Shown in pieces: positions 24,431 through 31,469 of a DNA stretch of 41,837 bases. Position numbers and translations under genes: made by a program. The first letter of the stretch is position 1. Each line of letters opens with the position of its first letter. The notes under the pieces are model-generated. The model saw only the letters and a list, made by a program, of their open reading frames with translations, was not told where the DNA came from and searched no databases. This DNA comes from SAR202 cluster bacterium Io17-Chloro-G6 (GTDB taxonomy: Bacteria > Chloroflexota > Dehalococcoidia > UBA3495): the NCBI GenBank assembly GCA_002816585.1, contig MUCT01000035.1, positions 1 through 41,837 on the forward strand, written 5' to 3'.

Positions 24431-24660
24431 GATTACCTCTGGATTGAAATCGGAGGATTAGACCGAGTGACTCCCAGGACTGCCAAGAAAAGCAGTACCT
24501 AGAGCCACCGCACGTGTTTCCGCCTCCGCCATTATGAAACTCGCGGAAAATCGCGCCAAGGGATCGTAGCACAATGCTGATGGAAAAAGGCCAAAACGGT
24601 ATCCGTTGTGCTGAATTTCGATTATGATGGCACCTACTTCAAGCCTGAGAGGACAGATCG

Positions 24661-25044
24661 ATGACCGATGATTTCCGACAGCGGGTAGAGGCCGCCAAGG
24701 GCCAGACAACACCCGTTAAAGCTACCAATGCCCAAGACCAGATGGACGAAAAACCAGAAATCTTACTGATCGAGACACGGCTCAAAGAGAATGTTCCGCT
24801 CAACGAGCAAGCCGACAACGTGGTGTTTATGTCGGTGGAAGACTTGGACGCGGCAGCCGAAGACTCTTCGAAGATTGACCCACGCCTATCAGACCCAAAC
24901 GTCCAGATCATCACAACTTGAAGGCTGGGTAACAGGGCCGCCGTGGGCGCCCAGATACTTCAAGAGATGGGATTTACCAACGTGACCTACATGGACGGCG
25001 GTATGGAGGCTTGGAAAGAAGCCGGGCTGCCAACCAAGGAGTAG
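24661..25044 (+). CDS. rhodanese-domain selenoprotein (TGA=Sec87)
   Basis: ATG 24661 follows GAGAGGA. The frame runs to TAG 25044 with one TGA at 24919-24921 (codon 87). Across it the sequence reads DPNVQIITT-U-RLGNRAAVGAQIL, then MGFTNVTYMDGGMEAWKEAG. Rhodaneses have C-R-x-G-x-R at this exact place, the Cys being the persulfide-carrying nucleophile, so the TGA substitutes Sec for the catalytic residue. Upstream ILLIETRLKENVPL is the modified form of the family's DVR strand. With Sec it is 127 aa, the normal single-domain length. A bulged hairpin lies 13-31 nt downstream. Expected role: sulfur or selenium transfer, or thiol/persulfide redox. Without Sec the product would lack the whole active-site loop and C-terminal helix. 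Confidence 0.85.
24935..24952 (+). promoter_or_regulatory. candidate bacterial SECIS for Sec87
   Basis: GGG-(bulged C)-CGCC pairs with GGCG-CCC around the loop GTG: seven pairs and one bulge. The loop starts 22 nt after the TGA (21 nt between) and begins with G. Confidence 0.65.
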
Positions 25045-25122
25045 CGCTCAAGCTCGATCAAGTCCCCAAAATATTCGGGTGAGAAAATTTCGTTATCCCC
25101 TGCTGAGAAAAGGGAGAGTGCC

Positions 25123-25845
25123 ATGGCTGAGCGAGTCTGGGACAAGTTTCTTACCGGGCAGGACAAGGCCCACGTGGCGATGGGCGAGAATAAGCAGGTG
25201 GGCTTCGGCGAGAAGCCGGCCCTGCTCTTGATCGACCTCTACCGCTGGGTCTTTGGCGACCGTCCCCAGCCAATCTTGGAGGCAACCAAGGAGTGGCCAG
25301 CCAGTTGCGGCATGGCCGCCTGGGATGCCATTCCCGCAATCCAAACCGTGTTGAAAGCCGCCCGGGACGCCGGCATCCCCGTGGTGCACGCCACCGGCCG
25401 GGATGATGACGGCCTGGCTGGTTGGAACACCGGCCGCCAGGTCTACGGCAACTCCGACCGCAGCCCGGAGGCCCTGGAACGACGCAACCGCCGGCACGAC
25501 ATCATCGACGAAGTAGGCCCCATAGACGGTGAACCGGTGATACGCAAAGACTCGCCCAGCGCCTTTTGGGGCACCCCGCTGATCGGCCACTTGAACGCCC
25601 ACAATGTGGACACGATCATAGCCGTGGGGGAGACCACCAGCGGTTGCGTCCGGGCCAGTGTGCTGGACGGCTGCACCAATCGTTACCGGATGATAGTCGT
25701 TGAGGAGGGTGTGTTCGACCGGCACGAGGCGGCCCACGCCATCAACTTGTTCGACATGAACCAAAAGTACGCCGACGTTTTACCCTTGGCCGATGTGCTG
25801 GAATACCTGGGCGAGGTGGGCGCCAGGCGGGGCACAGCAATCTGA
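25123..25845 (+). CDS. isochorismatase-family cysteine hydrolase
   Basis: A 240-aa cysteine hydrolase of the isochorismatase/N-carbamoylsarcosine amidase type. The catalytic triad is visible: Asp38 in LLLIDLYRWVFG, Lys142 in PVIRKDSPSAFWG and Cys175 in AVGETTSGCVRASVLDGC. These enzymes hydrolyse amide or vinyl-ether bonds; the longer N-terminus (about 30 residues before the first strand) is like that of N-carbamoylsarcosine amidase relatives, though substrate is uncertain. ATG is preceded by AAGGGAGAG. It lies 78 nt after the selenorhodanese gene and is followed by a terminator. Confidence 0.9.
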   Translation: MAERVWDKFLTGQDKAHVAMGENKQVGFGEKPALLLIDLYRWVFGDRPQPILEATKEWPASCGMAAWDAIPAIQTVLKAARDAGIPVVHATGRDDDGLAGWNTGRQVYGNSDRSPEALERRNRRHDIIDEVGPIDGEPVIRKDSPSAFWGTPLIGHLNAHNVDTIIAVGETTSGCVRASVLDGCTNRYRMIVVEEGVFDRHEAAHAINLFDMNQKYADVLPLADVLEYLGEVGARRGTAI

Positions 25846-25875
25846 CGCAGGGCCGACCGGTAAAAATAAAAATCC

Positions 25876-25912
25876 CCCCGCAGCCCCTATCCTGCGAGGG
25901 TTATTTATTCCT
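25876..25912 (+). terminator. rho-independent terminator
   Basis: CCC-CGCAG pairs with CTGCG-A-GGG (one bulged A), followed by TTATTTATTCC. It sits between the convergent hydrolase and kinase genes and serves mainly the plus-strand gene. Confidence 0.65.
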
Positions 25913-25929
25913 TTACGAGATCGGAGAGT

Positions 25930-26781
25930 TTATATTCCAGCCGGAATCGGCGCACATGAAAGCGGAAGTTCAATCACGAACGTGGTCCCCGGTCCCGTCT
26001 CATTGGATTCTTCGGAAGTCCGGGTTTCGAAGTTCAAGCTGCCGCCGTGGCCCTCAATAATGTCTCGGGAAGTGGCGAGGCCCAATCCAGTCCCGTTCTC
26101 TTTGCCCTGGGTGACAAATGGCTCAAAGACCCGGGATCTAAGATCGACCGGAATCCCACACCCGGTATCGCTGACCGATAACCACCACTTGTCCTCCGCC
26201 ATTTCTGAAGCGAGGGTCAGGCTGCCGCCATTCGGCATAGCGTCCACCGCGTTGACCACAACATTCATCAAAGCGCGCCGAACTCTGGCTTCGTCCATCT
26301 TCACCTCTCCGGAGAAGTCGAAAGCCGTATTCACACTAATGTTGGCAGAGCCCATGCCCTCTCTGATGGAGTCGGTCAGATTGCCCAGCCAATCCCCCAA
26401 CTGTACCGGTTTGGGATCCAGATTTATCGTGCCCCTGGAATAATCGAGCAAATCCTGGCTCAAGCTTAGGAAACGGTTGACATCTTCAAGGATCATGTCC
26501 GAGTATCTTTTGCGCTTTTCGGCGTTAATCTCCGGGTTGGCCAAAAGCTCGGCGCACCCGCGAATAACCGTAAGAGGACCCTTGAAATCATGGACTATCG
26601 AAGCCGCCATCATCCCAATGACCGAGAGTTGCTCCGACGGAGCTATCTGTTCAGCAAGCGGGCTTTTCTCTTTCGCCGCCGACGTTTCACCGATTGCATT
26701 CGGGAGGTTGGCCCAAGCATTACTTAGGCCGTCAACCGGCACAGGCGCCGCTGGGACATTTAATGTTCTTGGTATTGTCAT
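25930..26781 (-). CDS. soluble histidine kinase
   Basis: A 283-aa kinase with no membrane helix and almost no sensory part: residues 1-50 are polar, then the HisKA box MMAASIVHDFKGPLTVIRG (His64) and a HATPase with an N box (MNVVVNAVDAM), DTGCGIP and GTGLGLATSRDI. It should be a cytoplasmic NtrB-like kinase taking its signal from a partner protein. No response regulator is adjacent; the receiver proteins at 17443 and 20905 are too far away or broken to assign. A possible promoter lies at 26888-26917. Confidence 0.9.
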   Translation of the reverse strand: MTIPRTLNVPAAPVPVDGLSNAWANLPNAIGETSAAKEKSPLAEQIAPSEQLSVIGMMAASIVHDFKGPLTVIRGCAELLANPEINAEKRKRYSDMILEDVNRFLSLSQDLLDYSRGTINLDPKPVQLGDWLGNLTDSIREGMGSANISVNTAFDFSGEVKMDEARVRRALMNVVVNAVDAMPNGGSLTLASEMAEDKWWLSVSDTGCGIPVDLRSRVFEPFVTQGKENGTGLGLATSRDIIEGHGGSLNFETRTSEESNETGPGTTFVIELPLSCAPIPAGI

Positions 26782-26887
26782 GGCGTCGTTCAGAATTAAA
26801 TAGCGTCAGCCGACATAAATGCAGTGACCATAATCTTCCTGAAGTAGGCCATTGCAATTACATTATTTGTATGTTGCGAGTGGCCAA

Positions 26888-26917
26888 AACATAACATCCG
26901 AAGGTGATTTTTGTCAA
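26888..26917 (-). promoter_or_regulatory. possible promoter for the soluble kinase
   Basis: On the minus strand TTGACA (26917-26912), 18-bp spacer and TATGTT (26893-26888) preceded by TG. It lies about 107 nt before the kinase ATG. Confidence 0.35.
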
Positions 26918-27002
26918 ATGTCAAGTCAAAAAAACCCTTGCCGTTAAATATATAGTATGTTAGGCGCGGGCCCAACATAATGGGAACCAACAAACGAAAC
27001 CA
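26918..27002. other. AT-rich part of a long intergenic gap
   Basis: The gap 26782-27273 has no gene. This part holds a broken inverted repeat (TATGTT...AACATA near 26955-26982) around a GC core, and runs of A. Confidence 0.3.
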
Positions 27003-27060
27003 GATGTCAAGTCGACGTCGAATGTCAACTCAGAATGTAAACTCGGAATGTCAACTCGAA
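27003..27060. repeat. 13-bp direct repeats
   Basis: Three contiguous 13-bp units, AATGTCAACTCAG, AATGTAAACTCGG and AATGTCAACTCGA (27021-27059), preceded by a diverged 18-bp copy starting ATGTCAAGTCG. They lie in the gap between the soluble kinase and rpsU. A related ATGTCAAGTC occurs at 26918. Could be protein-binding sites or neutral slippage. Confidence 0.6.
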
Positions 27061-27196
27061 GGTGTGATCCTGCTGCCAACAACCGTTGTGCATTGAGCCA
27101 TGCCAAGATGCCCGTCAGCCTCAACGGCTATGTCTGAGCCTGGTGAATGGAGGCAGCGCCAGACGACAGGCGTTTTTGGCGGGCGGCCTATTCTGG

Positions 27197-27225
27197 TTGA
27201 TTGGTCATCGTGCCTGTGTTAAATT
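27197..27225 (+). promoter_or_regulatory. rpsU promoter
   Basis: TTGATT (27197-27202), 17-bp spacer, TAAATT (27220-27225), about 48 nt before the rpsU ATG. Confidence 0.6.
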
Positions 27226-27273
27226 AGCTTCATTAAGGCTGATCAAACTGGCTAGCAATGCTTGGAGAATCGA

Positions 27274-27462
27274 ATGGCATACGTGACCCCTCGCGATGGT
27301 GAAAACCCGGAGAGCCTGGTTAACCGATTCCGGGCTTCCGTACAGCATTCTGGTGTTTTGCGCGAACTGAAAGACCGCCGCTTCTTCCGGTCCAAGGCAC
27401 AGAAAGAGCGTTTGGCCGCCCAAAGGGCTGCGCGTCGCCGCCGCCGCCAGAACCGCCGGTAA
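27274..27462 (+). CDS. rpsU: 30S ribosomal protein S21
   Basis: A 62-aa bS21 protein. ATG 27274 follows GGAG; an in-frame ATG 12 nt earlier gives an unneeded extension. Sequence MAYVTPRDGENPESLVNRFR leads to the helix SVQHSGVLRELKDRRFFRSK and a strongly basic tail (ERLAAQRAARRRRRQNRR). This matches S21, which sits near the 16S rRNA anti-Shine-Dalgarno region. It has its own promoter and terminator. Confidence 0.92.
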   Translation: MAYVTPRDGENPESLVNRFRASVQHSGVLRELKDRRFFRSKAQKERLAAQRAARRRRRQNRR

Positions 27463-27583
27463 GCCGTTTAAGAGGACTCGGCGACAAGGAGATTCACGAC
27501 TGATTCGAATCGCCGCTGGCCGTCTTGAGCCTTGCCTCAAGTAATGCGAACATCGGGCCGCAATGTTTGCCGCCCACTTTCTC

Positions 27584-27610
27584 AAAAGGCCGTTGACCGG
27601 CCTTTTTCTT
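27584..27610 (+). terminator. rho-independent terminator after rpsU
   Basis: AAAAGGCCG pairs with CGGCCTTTT (nine pairs, five-base loop), then TCTTT. Confidence 0.8.
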
Positions 27611-27646
27611 TACCTGACGCCCCGCCAGAGCGGGAGCGCCTTCGCG

Positions 27647-27675
27647 TTGACAGCTATATGTGGCGCTGTTAAATT
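27647..27675 (+). promoter_or_regulatory. promoter for the FmdB gene
   Basis: TTGACA (27647-27652), 17-bp spacer, TAAATT (27670-27675). The -10 and spacing equal those of the rpsU promoter. Confidence 0.7.
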
Positions 27676-27743
27676 GGATAAGTTGCCCTTGGCGCTCTGT
27701 CGTTGAGACCGCTAAAAGGGTAATCACTTTCAGGAGAGTTCCC

Positions 27744-28109
27744 TTGCCACGATACGATTACCGATGCACAAGCTGCGACAACGAATTCGAGCTGGTGCAG
27801 ACCTTTGCGGAAGCAGGCTCGGGCGCCTGCCCAGCATGTTCAGGGGCGGGTCAACGTGTTTACCACGCAGTTCCGGTCATCTACAAGGGCAGCGGTTTCT
27901 ACACCACCGACTACGGACGGCCCAAGGCGCCGGCAGAGAACAAGAACGGCTCCAGTGACAGTTCATCGTCCTCCAGCTCTGACTCTTCCGATTCCAAAAC
28001 TTCGGGGGATTCAAAGTCGGAGACGGCCGAAAAGTCGACCAATGACAGCACCGCCAAGTCCTCGACCGTGTCCAACAGCGCCCCCTCCACCACCGCCAGT
28101 TCTACCTAG
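27744..28109 (+). CDS. FmdB-type zinc-ribbon protein with Ser-rich tail
   Basis: TTG 27744 follows AGGAGAG by 6 nt. Residues 1-50 (PRYDYRCTSCDNEFELVQTF, then CPACSGAG) are the FmdB/CxxC_CxxC zinc ribbon with both Cys pairs present, and VIYKGSGFYTTDYG follows as in the family. From about residue 68 to the end (121) the protein is a low-complexity Ser/Thr/Asp/Lys tail. FmdB proteins are called putative regulators, but their role is poorly known. The Dtd gene follows about 100 nt later. Confidence 0.88.
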   Translation: MPRYDYRCTSCDNEFELVQTFAEAGSGACPACSGAGQRVYHAVPVIYKGSGFYTTDYGRPKAPAENKNGSSDSSSSSSSDSSDSKTSGDSKSETAEKSTNDSTAKSSTVSNSAPSTTASST

Positions 28110-28205
28110 CTCGCGCTGGCCCTGGGTGCCCAGAGCCCCCCACAGAGTCATGCCACGGGGCCATTCCCGCAGTATCATCACGGTGGCATCCCCACGGTGT
28201 CATGA

Positions 28206-28670
28206 ATGAAGGCGTTGATCCAGAGGGTTACCAGGGCCTCGGTTGCCGTTGGAGATGAAATCACCGGTGTGATTGGCCCAGGGTTGGTCATTCTACTAGG
28301 AGTTTCCAAAGAAGACGAAGAGGCTGACGCCGGGTACCTCGTGGAGAAGATCGCCAACCTCCGGATCTTCGCCGACGATGAGAGCCGGTTCGACCGCTCC
28401 GCCCTGGATGTTGGGGCCGAGTTCTTAGTTGTTAGCCAGTTCACCCTATACGCCGACACCCGTAAAGGACGGCGTCCCGACTTCAACCAGGCGGCGGGGC
28501 CAGAAAAAGCCGAGCACCTCTATGAACATGCGGTCCAGTTGTTCGAGAAGGCTGGAGTAACAGTGGCCACCGGCCGGTTCCGAGAGCACATGCGGGTCTC
28601 TCTGGAAAATGACGGGCCCGTGACCCTGATGTTGGACAGCGCCGACCGGCAACGGCCACGGCGGGGTTGA
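28206..28670 (+). CDS. dtd: D-aminoacyl-tRNA deacylase
   Basis: A 154-aa Dtd, which removes D-amino acids (and glycine from tRNA-Ala) to protect translation. The motifs are those of the family: MKALIQRVTRASVAVGDEIT, LVVSQFTLYADTRKGRRPDF (contains the SQ part of the active-site motif) and ENDGPVTLMLDS (contains GPVT, the chiral-proofreading loop). It is about 8 residues longer than most at the C-terminus. No good ribosome site, so coupling to upstream transcription is possible. Confidence 0.95.
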   Translation: MKALIQRVTRASVAVGDEITGVIGPGLVILLGVSKEDEEADAGYLVEKIANLRIFADDESRFDRSALDVGAEFLVVSQFTLYADTRKGRRPDFNQAAGPEKAEHLYEHAVQLFEKAGVTVATGRFREHMRVSLENDGPVTLMLDSADRQRPRRG

Positions 28671-28684
28671 TAGCTGCCAAACGG

Positions 28685-29233
28685 TTAACGAAACCAACCC
28701 ATGCCATGAAAAAAACCCCGTAGGTACGCGATCTGCCCACCATGGGCAACGGTGTCCCAGACCATCTGCCCCATACACGCCGCTATCGTGCGGGGTTCCG
28801 GCACGTTGCCCAAGACAATCTTCCGCTCCAGTTCCTCTGGCGTTATGTTGGCCAGAAAGTCCCTTGTGTGGTCCTTCACCGCTTGGTAATAGGCTAATTG
28901 AACATCTTTAGAGGGCGCCTGCCACTGAGCCACCTGGGCGGAGGTCCAGCCGACTCCCCGGTCTTCTTCATCGGCGGGCATACCAAACTTTTCGTGCCAG
29001 CCCTCAGACGTCCAAACCTGAGTCAGGTCCCTGAACCGTGTGTTGATGAACATGTCGGTCACCCTGGTTAGGTGCCAAAGTATCCAGGCCGCGGAGTTGG
29101 TTTGATCCGTGGGCTGACGGGACATGGCCGCATCATCCATGCCCTCAAGAGCTCCATCAATCATCTGCCAATTCCGCTCCATCGCCAGGATCACCGGGTC
29201 AACGGGGCTCGCCATCAGCTCCTCCCTCTTCAA
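28685..29233 (-). CDS. DinB-family protein
   Basis: A 182-aa four-helix protein of the DinB/YfiT superfamily, metal-dependent enzymes that often use bacillithiol or mycothiol. Visible are AWILWHLTRVTDMFINTRF (first metal His) and MVWDTVAHGGQIAYLRGFF (last His), with helices between. Start ATG 29233; a shorter start at MILAMERNWQ is possible. It converges on dtd with 14 nt between. NadC starts upstream on the same strand (39 nt), so it may be the last gene of the miaB-nadA-nadC run. Confidence 0.85.
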   Translation of the reverse strand: MKREELMASPVDPVILAMERNWQMIDGALEGMDDAAMSRQPTDQTNSAAWILWHLTRVTDMFINTRFRDLTQVWTSEGWHEKFGMPADEEDRGVGWTSAQVAQWQAPSKDVQLAYYQAVKDHTRDFLANITPEELERKIVLGNVPEPRTIAACMGQMVWDTVAHGGQIAYLRGFFHGMGWFR

Positions 29234-29272
29234 ATAGCCGCTCGCCGCTCTAATTTTTTGGTTAGTAATGGC

Positions 29273-30127
29273 CTAATCGAATTCCAGGTCCAGGCTGATG
29301 TCCAGTGCATCCACTGAATGGGTTAGCGCCCCAACAGAGATCAGGTCCACGCCGGTCTCGGCCACAGCGCGAACGGTGTCGTAGTTGATTCCTCCGGAAG
29401 CTTCTACGACAGCCCGGTTACCGATTACTTTCATCGCCTCGGCCATCTCAGCCACAGACATGTTGTCCAGCATAATGATATTGGCCCCAGCCTCCAGAGC
29501 CTCTTTCACTTGCTCCATCGATTCCACCTCGACCTCCACCTTTATGGTGTGAGAGGCCCGGGCCAAGGCCAACTGGATAACGTCTTTCAGACCCATCTCT
29601 CTGAAGCGATTTGCTTGGATGTGGTTGTCCTTGATCAGTATGCCATCGGCCAGGTTCAGCCGGTGGTTGTAGCCGCCGCCCATGCGCACCGAGTACTTGT
29701 CCAGGTACCGGTGGCCCGGCGCAGTCTTGCGGGTGTCTACAATCCTGGCATTTAGTCCTTGCACCGCCTGGACGTAGCGGTTGGTGTCGCTGGCGATCCC
29801 GCTCATGCGCTGCATGAAGTTCAAAGCGATACGCTCCGCCTTCAGAATGCCGGCCGCCGAGCCCCGCACAATGGCAATGTCGTCTCCGGGGGAGAGTGGC
29901 GAGCCGTCTTGGAGTATGGCTCTGGCGTCCAAAGTGGAATCGACTCTGTGAAAGACCGCGATGGCTACGTCCACGCCGGCCAAAACGCCGTTGGCCTTGG
30001 CCCGCAGCATGCCGGTGCCCTGGATCTCCGGTGGGACCACGGCCTGGGTGGTGGGATCATTAAAGGTCTGGTCTTCGGCTACGGCGGCGTCGATCAGTGC
30101 GTAAACGTCGGGGGGAAATTGGCTCAT
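29273..30127 (-). CDS. nadC: nicotinate-nucleotide pyrophosphorylase (carboxylating)
   Basis: A 284-aa quinolinate phosphoribosyltransferase, converting quinolinate and PRPP to nicotinate mononucleotide in NAD synthesis. Landmarks: IALNFMQRMSGIAS, then RKTAPGHRYLDKYSVRMGGG and NHRLNLADGILIKDNHI, the phosphate loop IIMLDNMSVAEM and VEASGGINYDTVRAVAETGV at the C-terminus. All substrate-binding Arg/Lys/His residues of the RKT.PG.R and KDNH motifs are present. It follows nadA after 118 nt on the same strand; nadB is not in the window. Confidence 0.96.
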   Translation of the reverse strand: MSQFPPDVYALIDAAVAEDQTFNDPTTQAVVPPEIQGTGMLRAKANGVLAGVDVAIAVFHRVDSTLDARAILQDGSPLSPGDDIAIVRGSAAGILKAERIALNFMQRMSGIASDTNRYVQAVQGLNARIVDTRKTAPGHRYLDKYSVRMGGGYNHRLNLADGILIKDNHIQANRFREMGLKDVIQLALARASHTIKVEVEVESMEQVKEALEAGANIIMLDNMSVAEMAEAMKVIGNRAVVEASGGINYDTVRAVAETGVDLISVGALTHSVDALDISLDLEFD

Positions 30128-30245
30128 GGCACGTGACTCTCTATCTCAAAGAAGCGGTGGAAACCTGGCGGCTCGGCAGGCGCAATTGTACCGCAACACG
30201 CCGAAGCAGGCTATCGAGGGATTGCGCGAGGTTAGGGTATGCCCA

Positions 30246-31454
30246 CTACTTGCTGAGGGACAGCATCCGTTCCAGGGCTATGCGGGAGTCCCGCTGTATG
30301 TCTTCTGGGACCGTTATCTCGTTATGAACCGTGCCTGCCAACAACCCGTCGAGCATCCAGAGCAGGTACGCGGGGTGAATGCGGTACATGGTGGAGCAAG
30401 GGCAGGTCACCGGGTCCAAGCAGAATACCGTTTTGTCGGGATTGTTGATGGCCAGCCTGTTGACCAGACTGACCTCAGTGCCCACTGCCCATTTGCTGCC
30501 GGCTGGGGCCGAGTTGATCTTTTCGCGGATGAATTCGGTGGACCCAACCATGTCAGCGGCCTGCACAGTTTCCATGGGACATTCCGGGTGGACCACTATG
30601 TTGATATCAGGGTAAAGGGCCCGCGCCGAGTCTATTTGTTTCACGGTGAACCGGGTATGGACGGCGCAATGGCCCTGCCACAACACCATCTTGGCCCGGC
30701 GAAGCTGCTCCGGTGTGTTTCCGCCCAACTGCCGGAATGGGTTCCAAACCACCATTTCGTCCAAGGGTATTCCCAGTTCCAGGGCCGTGTTGCGCCCAAG
30801 GTGCTGGTCAGGCAAAAACAAAACCCGCTCTGACTGGGTGAAGGACCACTCAAGCACCGCCTTGGCGTTGGACGAGGTGCATACGACGCCGCCGTTCCGG
30901 CCACAAAGGGCCTTGATCCCAGCGATGGAGTTCATGTAGGTGACAGGCAAGATACTGCCCGGTCCCAGAGCATCTACCAGGTCGGTCCAAGCGTCATCCA
31001 CGTCTTCCATGGGCGCCATGTCGGCCATGGAACAGCCGGCAGTCATATTGGGCAGAATCACCTTCTGATGTGGGGCTGCCAGTATGCAGGCGGTCTCCGC
31101 CATGAAATGGACGCCGCAGAAGATGATGTAATCTGCATCGTGACGGGTGGCGGCTTCCCGGGACAGAAGGTAGGAGTCGCCCTGGAAGTCGGCGTACTTA
31201 ATCACCTCTTCCCGCTGGTAGTGATGGCCCAAGATCGTGACTGAACTGCCCAGTTGTTTGCGGGCCTCGCCGATCCTGCGGTCCAGCTCCTCGGTGGAGT
31301 AGTGCAAGTATTCAGGAGGGATCTCCTGCCAGCGGACGTTGACGACCATTTCCTCGGCCAAGGATTTGGACGGAAGCTCATCTTCGGTTTTACAAAAAGC
31401 CGAATGCTCAAGTTCGGTGATTGGAACGATTGGCCGGCGGATCGTAACGGCCAT
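30246..31454 (-). CDS. nadA: quinolinate synthase
   Basis: A 402-aa NadA, a [4Fe-4S] enzyme that condenses iminoaspartate and dihydroxyacetone phosphate to quinolinate. Motifs: ILGHHYQREEVIKYADFQGD, FCGVHFMAETACIL with one cluster Cys, ILPNMTAGCSMAD, CTSSNAKAVLEW, HPECPMETVQAADMVGST and CLDPVTCPCSTMYRI near the C-terminus. The three family-conserved Cys positions are filled. A start at MVVNVRWQEI (35 residues later) is possible, but the ATG at 31454 has GAGGCG upstream. It lies 15 nt after miaB, so these two are co-transcribed. Confidence 0.96.
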   Translation of the reverse strand: MAVTIRRPIVPITELEHSAFCKTEDELPSKSLAEEMVVNVRWQEIPPEYLHYSTEELDRRIGEARKQLGSSVTILGHHYQREEVIKYADFQGDSYLLSREAATRHDADYIIFCGVHFMAETACILAAPHQKVILPNMTAGCSMADMAPMEDVDDAWTDLVDALGPGSILPVTYMNSIAGIKALCGRNGGVVCTSSNAKAVLEWSFTQSERVLFLPDQHLGRNTALELGIPLDEMVVWNPFRQLGGNTPEQLRRAKMVLWQGHCAVHTRFTVKQIDSARALYPDINIVVHPECPMETVQAADMVGSTEFIREKINSAPAGSKWAVGTEVSLVNRLAINNPDKTVFCLDPVTCPCSTMYRIHPAYLLWMLDGLLAGTVHNEITVPEDIQRDSRIALERMLSLSK

Positions 31455-31469
31455 AAAACTTCGCCTCGA

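Noticed and set aside
24661..24921. An 86-aa stand-alone protein ending at TGA 24921
   Set aside because: The same frame continues with an intact rhodanese C-terminus, and the stop lies exactly on the catalytic Cys.
27003..27060. CRISPR-like array
   Set aside because: Units are contiguous 13-mers with no spacers and no cas genes nearby.
30126..30833. 235-codon plus-strand frame over nadA
   Set aside because: It is antisense to a well-conserved nadA gene and resembles no protein.
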